In this document: one piece after another, positions 9,170-19,463 of the stretch
Numbering within the stretch: position 1 is the stretch's first letter
Layout of the letters: every line of letters begins with the position of its first letter
Assembly: GCF_000317835.1 (NCBI RefSeq)
Contig: NC_019793.1
Coordinates: 620,001-684,000, forward strand
DNA from: Deinococcus peraridilitoris DSM 19664
GTDB lineage: Bacteria > Deinococcota > Deinococci > Deinococcales > Deinococcaceae
Reading direction: 5' to 3'
DNA length: 64,000 nucleotides
Made by a program: the position numbers and the translations under genes
Notes under the pieces: generated by a model
The model's database searches: none
What the model was told of the DNA's origin: nothing
Seen by the model: the letters and a program-made list of their open reading frames with translations, nothing else

Positions 9170-9661
9170 TCAGAAGCGTCCGGGGCGATCTTCGGGGGGC
9201 AGGTCGCCCAGACGGCGACGCAGGTAGTCGTCAATCTGGCCGAGATCGGCGGACAGTTCGTCGCGCAGTCGGTCCATGCGGGCCGCCAGTTGCGGACCCA
9301 GTTCGCTCTGCCCTCTACTTCCACCTTGCTCCAGGGCCGCGAAGCGCTCCGAAAGGTAAGCCTGTAACTGCGAGAACCGGCTGCTCTCCTGCTGATCCAG
9401 CGATTGACGCAGGTTCTCCATTTCCCGCAGGGTGCGCGCTTCCGCCGCACGAGAACGCAGATCGGCGTACGAGGTGAGCAGCGAAAAGAGCAGCGCGATC
9501 AGGGCGCCGATCACCAGCACGATCATGCCCAGCGGTACGGTATAGGAAGCAGCACCAAACAGATTGAGGGTGTGCGGATACATCAAGGCGTCGAAGTTGA
9601 AGACTGCGAACACGATCAGCAGCGCCAGCACCACAATCAGCACGACGGTATTGAGCTTCAT
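9170..9661 (-). CDS. LapA-domain (DUF1049) membrane protein with coiled coil
   Basis: The 163-residue protein has two membrane helices (about residues 5-25 and 43-65) joined by a short periplasmic turn. A charged cytoplasmic tail from residue 70 is rich in Glu, Arg, Leu and Gln and should form a coiled coil. This layout matches the LapA/YciS group; in E. coli the relative LapA works with LapB in controlling lipopolysaccharide synthesis. No lapB is visible here, so that role is not transferred. GGAGG precedes the ATG at 9661 by about six bases. It lies upstream of and codirectional with accD. Confidence 0.75.
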   Translation of the reverse strand: MKLNTVVLIVVLALLIVFAVFNFDALMYPHTLNLFGAASYTVPLGMIVLVIGALIALLFSLLTSYADLRSRAAEARTLREMENLRQSLDQQESSRFSQLQAYLSERFAALEQGGSRGQSELGPQLAARMDRLRDELSADLGQIDDYLRRRLGDLPPEDRPGRF

Positions 9662-9758
9662 GAGAAACCTCCGGTGCCTCAGCCTAGCAGGGCGGGCATG
9701 AACACGGACGTGGGGTCAGGTGAAGGTGAGCTGGCCCAGGCGCACGGGGAAGCCGGGC

Positions 9759-11051
9759 TCAATGAACGCGGCCCAACACCAGCGGGGGGGGCTCACGGCG
9801 CGTGGGCGTCACGCGCAGCCCTGCGCGCAGCAGCTGCGCGGCGTGCTCCACGCCGTGTTCACGGTGATACAGGCGCGCCAGCACGTCGCCTGGCTGCACG
9901 GCCGCTCCCGGCTTGAAGGGCAGCTCGACACCCACGCCATGATCGATGGCCTCCCCTTTCTGCTCGCGTCCACCGCCCAGCAGCAGCACCGCCCGCCCGA
10001 CAGCCAGCGCGTCGATCTCGTCAAGATACCCGGCCTGCTGGGCCGTGATCTCCAGACGACCCGGCGCCACGTCGAGCAGCGCCGGATCGTCCACGAAGCG
10101 GGGGTCTCCGCCCTGCACAGCGACAAATTCGCGCAGTTTCCCGAGGGCTGCGCCGTTCTCGATAACTTCCCGGGCACGCGCGCGGGCCTCGTCGGGTCCA
10201 GTGCCGTGGGCCTGCAAGGCTTCCTCGGCCAGCGCCAGGCACAGATCTCGCAGATCCTCCGGACCTTCGCCGCGCAGGGTGGCAATCGCTTCCTGCACTT
10301 CCAGGCTGTTGCCGGCCAGGTGGCCCAAGGGGGTTTCCATGTCGGTCAGCAGCGCGCGTACCTGGCGCCCGGCATGGCGGCCGATGTCGACCATGGCGCG
10401 CGCCAGGATCTCGGCGTCCTCCAGGGTCTTCATGAAAGCGCCAGCCCCCACCTTGACATCCAGCACGATGGTTCTGGCGCCCGCCGCCAGTTTCTTGCTC
10501 ATGATGCTCGACGCGATCAGGGGCACACTGTCGACGGTCGCGGTAACATCGCGCAGCGCGTACAGCAACCCGTCTGCCGGGGCGAGGTTTTTGCTCTGCC
10601 CCACGAGCGCCAGGCCCACTTCACGCGCCTGGCGCAGAAACGCTTCCTCGCTCAGCTGGTCCTGCCAACCGGGAATGCTCTCCAGTTTGTCGATGGTTCC
10701 GCCGGTATGCGCCAGTCCGCGTCCGCTCATCTTGGCGACCGTCAGGCCCAGCGCGGCCAGCATGGGGGCCAGCACCAGGCTGGTCTTGTCCCCCACCCCG
10801 CCGGTTGAGTGCTTGTCCACCGTATCCGGCAGGGCGCTCAGATCGAGCAGGTCGCCGCTTTCCGCCATGACCTCGGTCAGGTCGGCGGTTTCACGTGCGC
10901 TCATCCCGCGCAGGTACACCGCCATCAGCCAGGCGGCCACCTGATAGTCAGGCACGCTCCCCGCCGTGTATCCACCGATCAGCCGTTCGAGGTCGTCACG
11001 GGAATGCTCCTGTCCGTCGCGCTTTTTTTGAATCAGGTCCGGAATCGTCAT
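9759..11051 (-). CDS. pdp: Pyrimidine-nucleoside (thymidine) phosphorylase
   Basis: This enzyme splits thymidine, uridine or deoxyuridine with phosphate to free base and (deoxy)ribose-1-phosphate, for salvage and catabolism. The 430-residue protein shows the family blocks: [12 protein letters not shown] (phosphate binding), [20 protein letters not shown] (signature), an N-terminal alpha domain containing [11 protein letters not shown] and a C-terminal PYNP domain with the GG-rich loop LGGGREQKG. Whether it accepts uridine as well as thymidine cannot be read here, so deoA is an alternative name. It starts at ATG 11051, about 100 bases after era, and may be read with it. Confidence 0.93.
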   Translation of the reverse strand: MTIPDLIQKKRDGQEHSRDDLERLIGGYTAGSVPDYQVAAWLMAVYLRGMSARETADLTEVMAESGDLLDLSALPDTVDKHSTGGVGDKTSLVLAPMLAALGLTVAKMSGRGLAHTGGTIDKLESIPGWQDQLSEEAFLRQAREVGLALVGQSKNLAPADGLLYALRDVTATVDSVPLIASSIMSKKLAAGARTIVLDVKVGAGAFMKTLEDAEILARAMVDIGRHAGRQVRALLTDMETPLGHLAGNSLEVQEAIATLRGEGPEDLRDLCLALAEEALQAHGTGPDEARARAREVIENGAALGKLREFVAVQGGDPRFVDDPALLDVAPGRLEITAQQAGYLDEIDALAVGRAVLLLGGGREQKGEAIDHGVGVELPFKPGAAVQPGDVLARLYHREHGVEHAAQLLRAGLRVTPTRREPPPLVLGRVH

Positions 11052-11152
11052 AAGTCTCCATCAGGTTGTACCCGAAAAGCGGAAAGCCGGGCCACGCTCA
11101 CCCTGCCTTCCGCTTCGTCACGCCGCTTGTTTGCCGGGCAAGAACCGGCGGC

Positions 11153-12091
11153 TTACTCGTATCCCAGCTCGCGCAGGGCTTCCTGGTCAGCGCGCCAGTT
11201 GGGAATCACGATGACCTCCAGGCCCAGGTAGATATGCTTGCTCAAAAAGACTTCCAGCTGCTTGCGCGCGGCCTGACCGATGTCGCGCAGCTGTTTGCCG
11301 CCCTGCCCGATCACGATGCCCTTGTGAGACTGCTTCTCGACCACCAGTTCGGCCTCGATGCGCTGCAGGCCGTCTTGCCGCTCGGTCCAGCTGGTCACGC
11401 GCGTAGCGATGGCGTAGGGAATCTCGTCACGCAGGCGCTTCATGGCTTCCTCGCGGATGATCTCGGCGGCCCAGTCCTCGCGTGACTGGTCCGAAGCGGC
11501 TCCGACCGGGAAAAAGAACGGGTTTTCAGGCAGGAGGGCCAGTACGCTGGCGCGCAGCTCGGCTGTGGCGCCCGGATCGTTCTGGGCGCTCAGCATCACC
11601 TGCTGGGTATCGCCCGTGCGGCCTTCGAGTTGCGCGGCGTACAGACGCAGGGCCTCGTCGGGGTACTTGGCGGCGTCGAGCTTGTTGCCGACCAGCACCA
11701 GCGGTTTGGGGAGGTCACGCACGATCCGGGCGACCAGCTCGTCCTCGTCGGCTGGGGGGTGACGCAGGTCCACCACCCACAGAATCACGTCCACGTCGGC
11801 CAGCGCCGAGTGCACTTCTCCGTTCATGTACTTGCCCAGCGCGTCCTTGGGCCGGTGCAGGCCCGGCGTGTCGACAAAAACGATCTGCTCTTCCGGAGTC
11901 GAGTAGATGCCGCGCACGCCCCGCCGCGAAGTCTGCGGCTTGGGCGAGATGGGAGCGACCTTGACACCCAGCATGCTGTTGAGCAGAGTGCTTTTTCCGA
12001 CGTTGGGCTTGCCGACGATGGCCACGAAACCCGACCGGGTCTGGCTTTGTGTGTTTCCCGAGGTGTTCAGTTCAGAGGAACCAGTATTCAT
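11153..12091 (-). CDS. era: GTPase Era, ribosome maturation factor
   Basis: Era binds the 3' end of 16S rRNA and the 30S subunit during assembly. The 312-residue protein has an N-terminal Ras-like G domain with GKPNVGKST (G1), the switch region [19 protein letters not shown] (G3) and NKLD (G4). A C-terminal KH domain contains [13 protein letters not shown]. An in-frame GTG six codons upstream is possible; the ATG at 12091 is preferred because GGAA lies just before it. About 15 residues before the G domain form a low-complexity Ser/Thr/Asn tail. Confidence 0.95.
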   Translation of the reverse strand: MNTGSSELNTSGNTQSQTRSGFVAIVGKPNVGKSTLLNSMLGVKVAPISPKPQTSRRGVRGIYSTPEEQIVFVDTPGLHRPKDALGKYMNGEVHSALADVDVILWVVDLRHPPADEDELVARIVRDLPKPLVLVGNKLDAAKYPDEALRLYAAQLEGRTGDTQQVMLSAQNDPGATAELRASVLALLPENPFFFPVGAASDQSREDWAAEIIREEAMKRLRDEIPYAIATRVTSWTERQDGLQRIEAELVVEKQSHKGIVIGQGGKQLRDIGQAARKQLEVFLSKHIYLGLEVIVIPNWRADQEALRELGYE

Positions 12092-12289
12092 AACGTTCCA
12101 TTGTGACACGCACGCATACGTGCGTGGTTCCGCGCGTCGTCAGTATCCCTTCAGATCGCGCTCCCTCAGCTGGTAGGGTGACCACCTCGTCACACCGCGG
12201 GGACCGGCGGCACGGTGACGGCAGGACCGTGGGGAGAGGAAACACCGCGATGCGTGGAGAAGGCACGATCCAACCCGTAGAATCTCTCC

Positions 12290-12853
12290 ATGAGCATCCG
12301 GCCCGACTGGTGGATTCGCGAGCGCGCCCGTGAGGGCATGATCGAACCGTTCTCTGACAATCTTGTGCGGAAAAGCGAAAGCGGCCGCGGCATCATCAGC
12401 TTCGGCCTGTCGAGCTTCGGCTACGATCTGCGCGCCGCACCCGAATGGCGCATTTTCGTCAATGCCTTCAATACTGTGGTCGATCCCAAGTCCTTCGACG
12501 TGCAGTCCCTTGTCGAGTTCGACGGCGACGAGTGCATCATTCCTCCCAACTCCTTCGTGCTGACGCGCAGCGTCGAGTACCTGCGCATTCCGGACACCGT
12601 GATGGTTGTGGCCCTGGGAAAAAGCTCGTACGCGCGCTGCGGTATCGTGGCCAACGTCACGCCGCTGGAGCCCGGCTGGGAAGGCCACGTCACGCTGGAG
12701 CTCAGCAACACCACGCCCCTGCCGGCCAAGGTGTATGCCAACGAGGGCATCGTGCAGCTGCTCTTTTTTGAAGGCGACCGCCCCGACGTCACGTACCGGG
12801 ATCGCCAGGGCAAGTACCAGGGACAGACCGGCGTCACGCTGCCCAAGCTGTAA
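12290..12853 (+). CDS. dcd: dCTP deaminase
   Basis: Dcd deaminates dCTP to dUTP, feeding dTMP synthesis. The 187-residue trimeric beta-barrel enzyme is recognised by [10 protein letters not shown], the SSYARCGI segment with the conserved catalytic-loop residues, and [15 protein letters not shown] with the catalytic Glu. The length and the full set of motifs match monofunctional bacterial Dcd. It is divergent from era, the two starts lying about 200 bases apart. Confidence 0.96.
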   Translation: MSIRPDWWIRERAREGMIEPFSDNLVRKSESGRGIISFGLSSFGYDLRAAPEWRIFVNAFNTVVDPKSFDVQSLVEFDGDECIIPPNSFVLTRSVEYLRIPDTVMVVALGKSSYARCGIVANVTPLEPGWEGHVTLELSNTTPLPAKVYANEGIVQLLFFEGDRPDVTYRDRQGKYQGQTGVTLPKL

Positions 12854-13063
12854 GCCCAACTGTAAGATCGGGAAGTTCGGAGCGACGCCCAGGCCACCTG
12901 TCCCGGGCGTGGCCTTGGTGCGGTGCAGTACCGGTCAAGGCCTGTCATACGAACTGTCGTTCATTTCGGAGAGCCTGAGCACATACTCAGGGGCTGCATT
13001 GCGGCAACCCCGTCGCTGAGTACGCTCGCTGTCTTGTCGCCCCGTCGTCAACGCCGTTTGAGA

Positions 13064-14206
13064 TCAGTCGTGCCCGCCCGAAGTCTGCGTGTGGGTGCCG
13101 GGCAGCCGCTGCTCGCCACTCGCGCGACTTGTGGCGCCTGCACCCACCGTCCACGACCACAAAGCCGAACGCGCCAGGAAGCGGGTCAGCACGAAGGAGA
13201 CGCCGTAGACCACCACGAACATCGCAGCCCACAATGCCAACCGGGTGGCAGGATGCTGAATGTAGGACCCGGGGTTGGCGGCGAATTCTGCGCGCCCAAC
13301 CCCGGTCAACTGGCCACCGACGACGGTCAGCAAGTCGATGCACACGGTCAGGACCAGCCAGTGACTTAGGAACAGGCCGAAAGTATGACGGCGCACGTCC
13401 ATCCAGCGGGGCCACAGTGGACAGTCGAACTTGAGCAGCGCGGCGAACACCGCCAGCGAAAACAGCTGGTTGCTGAGGCGCAGGGTGTTCAGCACGTCGG
13501 GCGCGCTATGCGCGCGCACCTGAAGGCCTTCGAACAGTGCCAGCGCCCAGGTGGCGCCCACCGTCACGATGAGCAGCGGCCAAGGCAAGCGGCGGACGGC
13601 CGCGATCAGCGGGCCCGCGTGGCGGCTCGCCTGCACGCCCAGCCACAGGTAGAACACGAAGCCCAGCAGGGCCGTGGTGTGCTCGGTGGGAAGCCAGCGC
13701 AGGTAGATGTTGGCGCTGTAGAACAGCGTCAGGCCCAGCAGCGCCGCACCCAGCCACGGGCGCTCGAACCAGCGGCGCAGCAGCAGCAGCATGGTCAGGG
13801 CCAGCAAAAAGTTGGGTACGAACCAGAAGTTGGTGAAAAACAACGTGTCGATCAGGTTCTTGCCGATTTCGGCCAGGGTCAACCGTCCCAGCGCGGCATC
13901 CTTGAAGGTCAACAGCACGATGAACAGCGTGGCCCAGAACAACCAGGGCGCAAAGGTGCTGTTGACGCGCCGGCGCAGGTATTCGCCGGGAGGACGCGAC
14001 AGCAGCTGGCCACCCAGCAAAAACCCCGAGATCATGAAAAAACAGATGGTACCGAACTTGAACGCCTGCAGCAGCACCAGCGAGGGCAGGAAGCTGAGGT
14101 CCTCGTGGTAGGTCAGGAAGTGTGCATGAACTGCAATGATCGAGATCATGGCGACAAAGCGGATGTTGTTGACGAACACATAGTCCGTACGCTGCAGGTC
14201 CTGCAC
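13064..14206 (-). CDS. Acyltransferase 3 family membrane protein
   Basis: This 380-residue protein has about ten membrane helices. The N-terminal block NIRFVAMISIIAVHAHF carries the His that family 3 acyltransferases use for acyl transfer across the membrane to sugars or peptidoglycan (OatA, NodX and relatives). FFMISGFLLGGQLL is the second conserved block. There is no C-terminal SGNH domain, so it acts alone or transfers to a small molecule. The GTG start at 14206 is preceded by GAGG. The substrate is unknown. It is convergent with dcd; the 210 bases between them hold nothing clear. Confidence 0.8.
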   Translation of the reverse strand: MQDLQRTDYVFVNNIRFVAMISIIAVHAHFLTYHEDLSFLPSLVLLQAFKFGTICFFMISGFLLGGQLLSRPPGEYLRRRVNSTFAPWLFWATLFIVLLTFKDAALGRLTLAEIGKNLIDTLFFTNFWFVPNFLLALTMLLLLRRWFERPWLGAALLGLTLFYSANIYLRWLPTEHTTALLGFVFYLWLGVQASRHAGPLIAAVRRLPWPLLIVTVGATWALALFEGLQVRAHSAPDVLNTLRLSNQLFSLAVFAALLKFDCPLWPRWMDVRRHTFGLFLSHWLVLTVCIDLLTVVGGQLTGVGRAEFAANPGSYIQHPATRLALWAAMFVVVYGVSFVLTRFLARSALWSWTVGAGATSRASGEQRLPGTHTQTSGGHD

Positions 14207-14467
14207 GAAAGCTCACCTCGTCTGGTGTGAACGGCGACGTGCTGCCGCCTGGCAGCCTCGCATCGTTTGAGCCAAAGGGTAGGTGGTTCGTTCCCCGCCA
14301 ACCGGTTTCGTCACCCTGATTGAAGGAACTCAAAACGGATGGTCACGCTTGTGAGGGCATGACCGGAAAAGATGGGGATTTCATGAGCAGGTGCGCGGTG
14401 GGCACGCCCGGTCCAGCGCGGAACACCTCATGGCTCGGGCACGACGGGGCCGATCCCGCCCCTGCAG

Positions 14468-15445
14468 TTACTCACGAGTCAGCACCTTCACGAAGTCGAC
14501 CCAGGCCGGCTGTTTGACAAAGCCGAGCCGCTCGTTGATCGCCAGCATCGGGCGGTTGTTCGTTTCGTTGCCAGTGCGAATTTCCGGTGCTCCCTCGCGG
14601 CGCGCGAACTCGATGGCGCGCAGTTTCATGGCGAGGGCCAGTCCCTGGCGCCGATACGCGCGCCGTACGCCCGTGAGTCCGGTGTCGAGGTAGGCCTGGT
14701 CGCTCTTCCACAGGGCCGAACTGCCCGCCCAGGCGCCGCTGCGCGTATCCACCGCGATCAGGTATCCCGGGGGCAAGAAGTACGGACTGTCGTAGGTGGC
14801 CGAGACGAAGAAATCGTGCGCGATTTCGCTGGCTTCGTCCGGGCGCGGAACATCCCGGCGAATGTCACAGAAAAGTTCGTACAGCTTGCGCCGGTGCTCT
14901 TCGTCGTCGGGAAATTCGCTCAGGGCGCGGATCTCGAAACCACGCGCCCGAATGTCCGGCAGCACGTGTGCATAAGGCGTGAAATCGAAGCTGTTGACGT
15001 CCAGGCGCGACTCGAAATAGCGCATTTTCTCGGACATGCCCTGCTGCTGCGCGAAGTTCATGCCCCGCCGGTGGTCTTCGCGGGTGCTGGCCAGCACCGA
15101 GATGGGATCGAAGCGCGCCAGGCGCCGGTGCAAGGTGTCCACCAGACGCCGCCCGAAGCCTTGTCCTTCATGCGCAGGATGAACGCGCACCCACGCGTAA
15201 AATTTACGCGGGTGGTACATGCCGGCAAACTGACCGTAACCGCAGGCTCCGACCAGGCGCTCACCGTCGAAGGCGAGCAGCCGCAGGTGACGGCAGCGTG
15301 CCTCGCGTTCACGGTCCTCCTCCCGCAGGCTGCGCACTGTTTCGGGACTGTCGGGCCAGGTCGCGCTGAGCAGTGCGGCAAGCTGCTCGTAGTCGTCAGG
15401 GGTCGCTTCGCGGACGTGCAGTTCTTGCCGGGTCGTGCTGGTCAT
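14468..15445 (-). CDS. Two-domain GNAT N-acetyltransferase
   Basis: The 325 residues form two tandem GNAT folds. The first (about 8-150) has the acetyl-CoA loop VHPAHEGQGFGRRLVD. The second (about 160-325) has the loop VRRAYRRQGLALAMKL and the NETNNRPMLAINERLGF block, typical of MshD-like and antibiotic-acetylating double GNATs. Both domains keep the R/Q-x-x-G-x-G/A pyrophosphate loop, though the second is QGLA. The acceptor cannot be read from sequence. It is followed on the opposite strand, 207 bases upstream, by the PIG-L deacetylase. Confidence 0.8.
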   Translation of the reverse strand: MTSTTRQELHVREATPDDYEQLAALLSATWPDSPETVRSLREEDREREARCRHLRLLAFDGERLVGACGYGQFAGMYHPRKFYAWVRVHPAHEGQGFGRRLVDTLHRRLARFDPISVLASTREDHRRGMNFAQQQGMSEKMRYFESRLDVNSFDFTPYAHVLPDIRARGFEIRALSEFPDDEEHRRKLYELFCDIRRDVPRPDEASEIAHDFFVSATYDSPYFLPPGYLIAVDTRSGAWAGSSALWKSDQAYLDTGLTGVRRAYRRQGLALAMKLRAIEFARREGAPEIRTGNETNNRPMLAINERLGFVKQPAWVDFVKVLTRE

Positions 15446-15652
15446 AACTCGCCCTCCGACTCGGAACGCTCAGCTTCGCAGCCGGGGTTCGCGACGCAGG
15501 AAGCCTTGCCGGGCGCCATTGTCGCGCGTGCCAAGTGGGCTGGTGGGACATGAGGGAGAGGTGCGCAGTTCATGCCCTATCGTGCCGGGCACCGCGCGTT
15601 TCGCCATCCGCCGAGTGGCGCATGCGGCGCCTCGCCGTGTTAGCGTTCCGGC

Positions 15653-16324
15653 ATGAAACTGCTCTTGATCGTTCCTCACCCTGACGATGAGGTGTACGGT
15701 GCGGGTGGCACCATCCTGGAGTGGACGGGTGAAGGTCACCGAGTCGGATTGCTGACCCTCACCCGCGGCGAAAAGGGCCGTACGCTGGGGTTGGCGGCCT
15801 CCCCGGAAGAGCTCGCCACGTTGCGCGCGGCAGAACTGCGCGCCTGCCTCGACGTCCTGGGAGTGCAGGACCACCAGCAGCTCGCTTACCCCGATGGCGG
15901 CCTGAAAAACGTGCTTCTGGAAGAACTCGCCCTGACCGTGCAGAATGCCGTGCGAAGGTTCCGCCCACAAATTGTGCTGACCTTTCCACCCAACGGCTCG
16001 AACGGCCACCCGGACCATGTTGCCACCTCGGCGGCAGTGCGGGCTGCCTGGAAGGTCATGGAGAGCCAGGGCGAAGCGCTGCCCGAACTGTGGTTTTATG
16101 CCGGCGTGCCGCCCGAGGACCCACAGCTGCTGGCTTCGTACCTCGCGCCGAACATCGAGCGGGATGTCAGCGCTTTCACGGCACTCAAGCTGCGTGCCAT
16201 GGCCTGTCACCGCTCGCAGGCCCTGTCGACGGTGGACTGGCTGCGCCGCTTCTCGGAGCGCGTGCCACGCGAGACCTTTCATCGGGCCAGCTCGCAGTCC
16301 TGGCAGGGAGAGAGAAGGGCATAG
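15653..16324 (+). CDS. PIG-L family zinc N-deacetylase (possible bacillithiol BshB2 type)
   Basis: This 223-residue LmbE/PIG-L hydrolase has the metal-binding PHPDDE motif at residues 8-13 and GHPDHV with the third ligand near residue 120. These enzymes remove an acetyl group from N-acetylglucosamine conjugates. Deinococci make bacillithiol, and the VPHPDDEVYGAGG start is like BshB2, so a role in the GlcN-malate step is plausible but not shown. The surrounding ABC transporter genes give no pathway context. The ATG at 15653 is the first start and fits the family N-terminus. Confidence 0.8.
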   Translation: MKLLLIVPHPDDEVYGAGGTILEWTGEGHRVGLLTLTRGEKGRTLGLAASPEELATLRAAELRACLDVLGVQDHQQLAYPDGGLKNVLLEELALTVQNAVRRFRPQIVLTFPPNGSNGHPDHVATSAAVRAAWKVMESQGEALPELWFYAGVPPEDPQLLASYLAPNIERDVSAFTALKLRAMACHRSQALSTVDWLRRFSERVPRETFHRASSQSWQGERRA

Positions 16325-16367
16325 AAAATTCACCTCAGAAGACCTTCACCGCGCGTTAAGCTGAAGC

Positions 16368-17330
16368 GTGATCACAGAACCTCGAGCGCCCGCTTCCTCC
16401 GGCACGCCCGACGAGCGCCTTCCGGCAGTGGCCGTGCGCGGCCTGGGCAAACGTTACGGCAAAAGCGTCGTCCTCGAAAACATCAACCTGATGGTCAAGG
16501 CCGGTGAGGTGTTCGCACTGACCGGCCCGAACGGCGCCGGCAAGACCACCCTCATTCGCTCGGTCACCGGCCTGGCGATTCCTTCGAGCGGCTCGGTTCA
16601 CCTGCTGGGCCGCAACGTCCATGAAGAAGGCAGCCGGGCGCGCGCTTTGCTGGGCGCCGTGGTAGAAGCGCCTGCCCGGTTTTACCCCCGGTTTTCCGGC
16701 GCGCAGAATCTTGTGATGCACGCACGACTCGCGGCCCAGGGCAGCCGGGGGGCACGCATCGGGATGGAGCGGGTGCGGGAAGTGCTGGCACTCGTCGAGC
16801 TGACCCGCATGGCCGACCGGCCCGTACGTGAATTCTCGCTGGGCCAGCGCCAGCGTCTGGGCGTGGCCGCGGCCATTCTGGCCGTCCCCAAGGTATTGAT
16901 TCTCGACGAGCCCACCAGCGGCCTCGATCCGCTGGGCATCAGCCTGATTCACCGTATTGTCGCCGATCATGCCGCGAGCGGCGGCGCGGTTATCTTGTCC
17001 AGTCACCATTTGCGGGAGATCGCCGGTTACGCGCATACGGTGGGCATTCTCAGTGGTGGCCGCCTGGTCGACACCGTCGATCTGCGCTCGCGCCACAATG
17101 CCTTCCGCTTCCGCGTGGACGACCCGCAGCGCGCCGTGAGCGTGCTGCGCAATCTGCCGTTCGTTTCGCGCGTGTCGGCCCGCGCACCGTATGCGGTGGT
17201 TGAACTGACCAATGAAACGGTCGTGCCCGAAGCGCTGTCACGCCTGGCGCTGGAAGGGGTGCGGGTCTTCGAGGCCGCACCGGACCTGTTCGATCTGTAC
17301 GAGTACTACCGCGAGCGCCTCGGCGCCTGA
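16368..17330 (+). CDS. ABC-2 type transporter ATP-binding protein
   Basis: The 320-residue ATPase has Walker [10 protein letters not shown], the signature [10 protein letters not shown], Walker [13 protein letters not shown] and the switch His in SSHHL. A further 90 residues follow the nucleotide-binding domain, as in NatA/BcrA-like exporters of the CcmA group. It starts with GTG 16368 after a short Pro/Ser-rich lead. The permease begins 16 bases after its stop with AAGGAG between, so they form one unit that probably exports an ion, lipid or peptide from the cytosol. The substrate is unknown. Confidence 0.88.
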   Translation: MITEPRAPASSGTPDERLPAVAVRGLGKRYGKSVVLENINLMVKAGEVFALTGPNGAGKTTLIRSVTGLAIPSSGSVHLLGRNVHEEGSRARALLGAVVEAPARFYPRFSGAQNLVMHARLAAQGSRGARIGMERVREVLALVELTRMADRPVREFSLGQRQRLGVAAAILAVPKVLILDEPTSGLDPLGISLIHRIVADHAASGGAVILSSHHLREIAGYAHTVGILSGGRLVDTVDLRSRHNAFRFRVDDPQRAVSVLRNLPFVSRVSARAPYAVVELTNETVVPEALSRLALEGVRVFEAAPDLFDLYEYYRERLGA

Positions 17331-17345
17331 CCAAGGAGAAGTGGC

Positions 17346-18125
17346 ATGTTGACGCTGGTTTGGCTGGAATACCGCAAGCTGTTCGGCTTTCGTTCGACCT
17401 GGCTGGCGGTCATGGTCTGTGTGGTGTTGCCGTGGATCTGGAGTTACGCTCCGCGGCTGGTTGAGGTGTACAACCTTACGCTGGTGAGCGGCTGGCAGGT
17501 GCCGGCGCTCGCCCTGGTGACGTCTGCGCAGTTTTTGCTGCCGATTTTCGTGGCGGTCACGGCAGCCGAACTGGTCGGCTCCGAGATCAGCCTGGGTACG
17601 CTGGCGCCCTTGATTCTGCGCCCGGTCAGCCGCGCCAAACTGATCTTGCTGAAATTGATCGTGGCCCTCACCTTTCCGTTGGTGCTGCTGGGCGTGCTGT
17701 TGCTGGCCAGCCTGCTGGCAGGCCTCCGGCTGGGGCTGGGAGAGTTCGCGGGTGGAACTGGTCTGGGTCCCGGCGCCTGGGTCGGGCAGGGACTGCTGAC
17801 TCCGGCGGGCGCCTTGCTGGAACTGCTGCGTGGTTACGGTCTGGCCGCGCTGACGCTGATGCCCATCGCGGCGCTGGCGCTGCTGTTCAGTGTCATTTAC
17901 CTCAACACCTCGGCGGCGGCGCTGGCAACCATTGCCACCCTGCTGCTGATGCGACTGCTGATCGTGTTTCCGCAGGGCTTCCAGAATCTGCTGCTCACCT
18001 CGCACCTCGACGCGTACCTGCAGCAAAATACCGCCGTCATGCAGCAGTCGCTTACCTTGCTGGTCATCTACACGGTGGGTTTTGGCTTGCTGGCGATGTT
18101 CACCTTTGAGCGCAAGGACCTGTGA
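17346..18125 (+). CDS. ABC-2 type transporter permease
   Basis: The 259-residue partner of the preceding ATPase has six predicted membrane helices. The arrangement of the first helix, the long EFVG-like cytoplasmic segment ([18 protein letters not shown]) and the RAKLILLKL helix is typical of NatB/ABC-2 membrane subunits. AAGGAG stands seven bases before the ATG. Its stop overlaps the GTG of yraN by four bases, so the three genes are cotranscribed. Confidence 0.85.
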   Translation: MLTLVWLEYRKLFGFRSTWLAVMVCVVLPWIWSYAPRLVEVYNLTLVSGWQVPALALVTSAQFLLPIFVAVTAAELVGSEISLGTLAPLILRPVSRAKLILLKLIVALTFPLVLLGVLLLASLLAGLRLGLGEFAGGTGLGPGAWVGQGLLTPAGALLELLRGYGLAALTLMPIAALALLFSVIYLNTSAAALATIATLLLMRLLIVFPQGFQNLLLTSHLDAYLQQNTAVMQQSLTLLVIYTVGFGLLAMFTFERKDL

Positions 18126-18463
18126 AAGGTGCGGACGCCGAGGAGCGCACGCTGGCATACCTGACAGGTCAGGGACACCAGTTGCTGGCTCGCAATTACC
18201 GTATTCGGGGCGGCGAAATCGATCTGATCACCCGTCAAGGTGAGGTGATTGTGTTCGTCGAGGTCAAGCACCGGACCCGTGTCTCCTACGGCAGCCCGCT
18301 GGAAGGTGTGAGTGTTCGAAAAATCCTGCGTCTTCGCCGGACTGCCCTGTTTTATCTGCTGCGTACCTTCGGGACCGATCAGCTTCCTTGCCGTTTCGAC
18401 GTGGTGGCCATTGCCGGTCCCGTGTGTGGCGGCACGCTGGAGCACGTTGAGAATGCCTTCTGA
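18122..18463 (+). CDS. YraN/UPF0102 family protein, nuclease-like fold
   Basis: The 113-residue protein has the restriction-endonuclease-like core of UPF0102: GGEIDLI, then FVEVKHR (the E-x-K pair), then helices with [13 protein letters not shown]. Members resemble Holliday-junction resolvases of the Hjc type and often lie near rnhB or ribosomal genes; activity has not been widely shown. The GTG start at 18122 overlaps the permease stop. No binding partner is encoded nearby. Confidence 0.85.
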   Translation: MKGADAEERTLAYLTGQGHQLLARNYRIRGGEIDLITRQGEVIVFVEVKHRTRVSYGSPLEGVSVRKILRLRRTALFYLLRTFGTDQLPCRFDVVAIAGPVCGGTLEHVENAF

Positions 18464-18525
18464 CGCTCGCGCTCACCGCCTGAAGCTCATCAAGAATGAG
18501 TGCTCATTGTTTTATCTTTAAAAAG

Positions 18526-19281
18526 ATGTTTAGGAATACCTCACTCATGCTGGTGCCCCTGATATTCGGAAGCTGCGGCACGCCCGTGCAGATGCAGTCC
18601 AAGGCCAAGGTCCTGCCATCCGAATGCTCGAGCATGATGGCGCCGGTCAGGGGCGAGCTGATGGGTGAGGCAGCGGCCCCGCTGCGGATCGTCGCGCTGG
18701 GCTCATCGTCAACCTTCGGTGAGGGGGCGTCGAGCCGCAGCAGCAATTACCCGGCTCGCCTGCAAAGTCTGCTTGACCGTGCCTGGGGAAAAGGGCACGC
18801 GCAGGTTTTCAACAAGGGTGTCAACGGCGACACCCTGCAGCACATGGTCGCGCGCCTCGACCGTGATGTCTATGCGTTGCGGCCCAACGTGGTCTTGTGG
18901 CAGACCGGCACGAACGACGCCATCAAAAAAGCCGATCCGCAACAGTTCCGGCGTCAGCTGCGCTCCGAAATTGACAAACTGCACGGCCACGGTGTGAGCG
19001 TGATCCTGCTCGACAGCCAGTACCTGCGCCCGGAGCAGCGTCCCCACAACTACGAAGTTTTCCAGCAGGCCGTGTGGGACGTCGCTGCAGAATCCAACAC
19101 ACCCCTGCTGCCGCGCTACCGAATCATGGAGCGTCTGCTGGTCAGTGGGCAGTACCGAACACAAGACCTGATGTCCGCCGACGGACTGCACCTCAACGAT
19201 TTCAGCTACGAGTGTCTGGCGACTTATGCCAGCGGCATGCTCGCCCCGCTGTTCTCGGCGCGGCTGGCCCAGCGTCCGTAG
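18526..19281 (+). CDS. SGNH/GDSL hydrolase lipoprotein
   Basis: Starting at ATG 18526 gives 251 residues with a short signal peptide and lipobox FGSC (Cys17); a start at 18496 would add ten residues. The hydrolase core shows block I ALGSSSTFGEG with the nucleophile Ser in place of the usual GDS, block III TGTND and block V ADGLHL with the Asp-His pair. It should be an exported esterase or acyl hydrolase anchored to the membrane, similar to TesA/arylesterase-like proteins. The ribosome-binding site is poor at either start. The natural ester substrate is unknown. Confidence 0.82.
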   Translation: MFRNTSLMLVPLIFGSCGTPVQMQSKAKVLPSECSSMMAPVRGELMGEAAAPLRIVALGSSSTFGEGASSRSSNYPARLQSLLDRAWGKGHAQVFNKGVNGDTLQHMVARLDRDVYALRPNVVLWQTGTNDAIKKADPQQFRRQLRSEIDKLHGHGVSVILLDSQYLRPEQRPHNYEVFQQAVWDVAAESNTPLLPRYRIMERLLVSGQYRTQDLMSADGLHLNDFSYECLATYASGMLAPLFSARLAQRP

Positions 19282-19463
19282 GGCCAGGCCCGGCTCCCGT
19301 TCGGTTCTGAAAGTGCGGTCGAGCGGGCGGGCAACCCATCGGGCCCAAGGCAACTGGCCTGCGCTTCACTTCACGCTTCTCAGCACCCTTTACACTGGCC
19401 GCGTATGCCGAGCTTTCTCTCCTGGCCCGATCCACTTTCATCCGCCTCCGGGCGACTGACCCG

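Noticed and set aside
9720..10944. Two long plus-strand frames opposite the phosphorylase gene
   Set aside because: The minus strand carries all pyrimidine phosphorylase motifs; the plus-strand readings have no recognisable domain.
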